Source: Aquimarina spinulae (lineage in GTDB: Bacteria; Bacteroidota; Bacteroidia; Flavobacteriales; Flavobacteriaceae). Taken from it: a stretch of 64,000 nucleotides of DNA. The notes under the pieces were generated by a model, which ran no database searches, was not told the DNA's origin, and saw nothing but the letters and a program-made list of their open reading frames with translations. Location of the stretch: assembly GCF_943373825.1 (NCBI RefSeq), contig NZ_CALSBP010000002.1, forward strand, positions 248,001 to 312,000, read 5' to 3'. How positions within the stretch are numbered: the stretch's first letter is position 1; each line of letters opens with the position of its first letter. This document shows, one piece after another, positions 62,936 to 64,000 of the stretch. Position numbers and translations under genes: made by a program.

Positions 62936-63883
62936 TTAAGATTTTTCAAGTATTTTCTTTAAAACCAATTGTGCAGCATATGTTCTATTATTTGCCTGTT
63001 CGATAACAATAGAATTTTTACTATCCAGTACTGCATCATCTACAACTACATTTCTTCGTACAGGTAGGCAATGCATAAATTTTGCATCATTGGTTAGTTT
63101 CATTTTTGTATTTGTAATTTTCCAGGAAGGATCATTATCTATGACTTTACCGTATTCTTGATAGGCACTCCAATTTTTGACATACACAAAATCGGCATCT
63201 TTTAATGCATTTTCCTGGTTGTAATCAATGGGCACCTGTTTAGTAATCTGACTGGCTAACTCAAATCCCACAGGATGGGTAATTACAAAATCTGCGTCCA
63301 TACGCTGCATCATCTCTACAAAAGAATTAGCAACTGCCTGTGGTAAGGCTTTTGGATGCGGTGCCCATGATAATACAACCTTTGGCTTGTCTGTTTTTTT
63401 ATATTCGGAAATTGTTATAGCATCTGTTAACGCTTGTAATGGATGTCTGGTCGCGCTTTCCATATTGATAACTGGTATTGAAGCATAGTTCATAAACCCA
63501 TGAAGTACTTTCTCGCTGTAGTCATCATCTCTATCTTCTAACTTTGCAAAAGCTCGTACTCCCAATACATCACAATATTGAGAAACTACCTGGGCAGCTT
63601 CTTTTACATGTTCAGAATTCCCCTGATCCATTATGGTTCCGTCTCCATACTCGAGCGACCAGCCTTCTCCTGTAAAATTCATAACCATAACATTCATTCC
63701 CAGATTTAAGGCTGCTTTCTGGGTGCTCAAACGAGTACGAAGACTTGGATTAAAAAATAACAATCCTATCGTTTTATCTTTACCCAAAGCCATATTAGAT
63801 AAAGGGGTTTTCTTTATTGCAATTGCTTCCTCTACCCAAACGGGTAAAGAGTCTATATCCTGTATTGAAAAGTAGTTGTTCAT
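62936..63883 (-). CDS. argF': N-acyl-L-ornithine carbamoyltransferase (ArgF')
   Basis: A 315-aa transcarbamylase of the acetyl/succinyl-ornithine branch, not ordinary ornithine carbamoyltransferase. The carbamoyl-phosphate loop is FFNPSLRTRLSTQ, followed by WSLEYGDGTIMD, HPLQALTD and the C-terminal FMHCLPVRRNV. In characterised members the residue aligned with position 92 of the Xanthomonas enzyme is Glu (acetyl) or Pro (succinyl); here it is Ser90 (DQGNSEH), so specificity is not settled. It is second in the visible operon, just after argD. Confidence 0.93.
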   Translation of the reverse strand: MNNYFSIQDIDSLPVWVEEAIAIKKTPLSNMALGKDKTIGLLFFNPSLRTRLSTQKAALNLGMNVMVMNFTGEGWSLEYGDGTIMDQGNSEHVKEAAQVVSQYCDVLGVRAFAKLEDRDDDYSEKVLHGFMNYASIPVINMESATRHPLQALTDAITISEYKKTDKPKVVLSWAPHPKALPQAVANSFVEMMQRMDADFVITHPVGFELASQITKQVPIDYNQENALKDADFVYVKNWSAYQEYGKVIDNDPSWKITNTKMKLTNDAKFMHCLPVRRNVVVDDAVLDSKNSIVIEQANNRTYAAQLVLKKILEKS

Positions 63884-63892
63884 TCTTATCTC

Positions 63893-64000
63893 TTAAATCA
63901 TTGGTTTTTCTACCAATACACTTTGTAATGCGTTTATAAATTGATCTATCTGCTTTTTCCCAATGGTTAACGGAGGAAGAATTCGCAATAGCTTTTTATT
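63893..64000 (-). CDS. argD: Partial N-acyl-ornithine aminotransferase, C-terminal end
   Basis: The last 35 codons of a class-III aminotransferase run in from the right edge and end KLLRILPPLTIGKKQID...LVEKPMI. The RxLPPLTI element is the typical C-terminal segment of ArgD, and the gene directly precedes argF' with a 9-bp gap. Only the C-terminus is in the window. Confidence 0.85.
   Translation of the reverse strand, partial: NKKLLRILPPLTIGKKQIDQFINALQSVLVEKPMI

Noticed and set aside
1..64000. CRISPR arrays, tRNA or rRNA genes, insertion sequences, prophage
   Set aside because: I saw no regularly spaced direct repeats, cloverleaf-like genes, rRNA motifs, transposases, integrases or phage structural genes on either strand.

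Overview
The window looks like chromosomal DNA of a marine member of the Flavobacteriaceae (Bacteroidota). The DNA is AT-rich. Promoters fit the Bacteroidota pattern (TTG about 20 bp before TAnnTTTG). Several secreted proteins end in type IX secretion (T9SS) sorting domains. There are many lipoproteins, a TonB receptor, SprB-type repeats and the flavobacterial arginine pathway with ArgF'. An Aquimarina-like genus is a guess; no rRNA or marker gene is present to settle it. I see no tRNA, rRNA, CRISPR array, insertion sequence or prophage.

Layout. 0-6 kb: a partial gene, a small membrane protein with a divergent HxlR regulator, an imelysin / di-heme oxidoreductase / imelysin operon behind a palindromic operator, and two small envelope proteins. 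6-18 kb: a leftward operon (two coiled-coil proteins, a substrate-binding protein fused to an OmpA domain, ABC permease, ABC ATPase) divergent from a WGR-LRR plus DUF4132 pair, then a convergent TerB-like/AAA+ ATPase. 18-40 kb: two leftward operons for very large exported proteins: (i) a 1571-aa protein, a fibronectin-III protein and a 2118-aa SprB-repeat T9SS protein; (ii) an outer-membrane barrel, a TANFOR-like protein with a zinc protease motif and a toxin-like C-terminus, and a small likely immunity protein. 40-46 kb: TonB receptor, YfiR-histidine kinase fusion and two receiver-only regulators. 46-50.5 kb: a small T9SS protein sharing its head domain with the SprB-repeat protein, a YdjM-like membrane protein, and a SCO1 / MORN-repeat / YHYH lipoprotein group. 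50.9-54.5 kb: a three-subunit biotin-dependent acyl-CoA carboxylase. 54.8-59.3 kb: a beta-helix/SdiA-regulated T9SS protein, a GIY-YIG nuclease gene embedded in palindromic repeats, a small membrane protein and a double-glycine peptide. 59.7-64 kb: argH, argE-like, argB, argF' and the end of argD.

The strongest unexpected signal is a shared promoter architecture. Six transcription units (starts at 5404, 12265, 31160, 39963, 46797 and 54826) carry the compact inverted repeat CMCTG-AAAA-CMGKG (N4 is TAAA at one site). In all six it lies exactly 23 bp before a -7 box resembling TAnnTTTG, and most lack a -33 box. This places a dimeric activator near -41.5 and suggests one regulon linking giant surface proteins, the toxin operon, T9SS cargo, the WGR/DUF4132 operon and a small lipoprotein. 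The regulator is not evident in the window.
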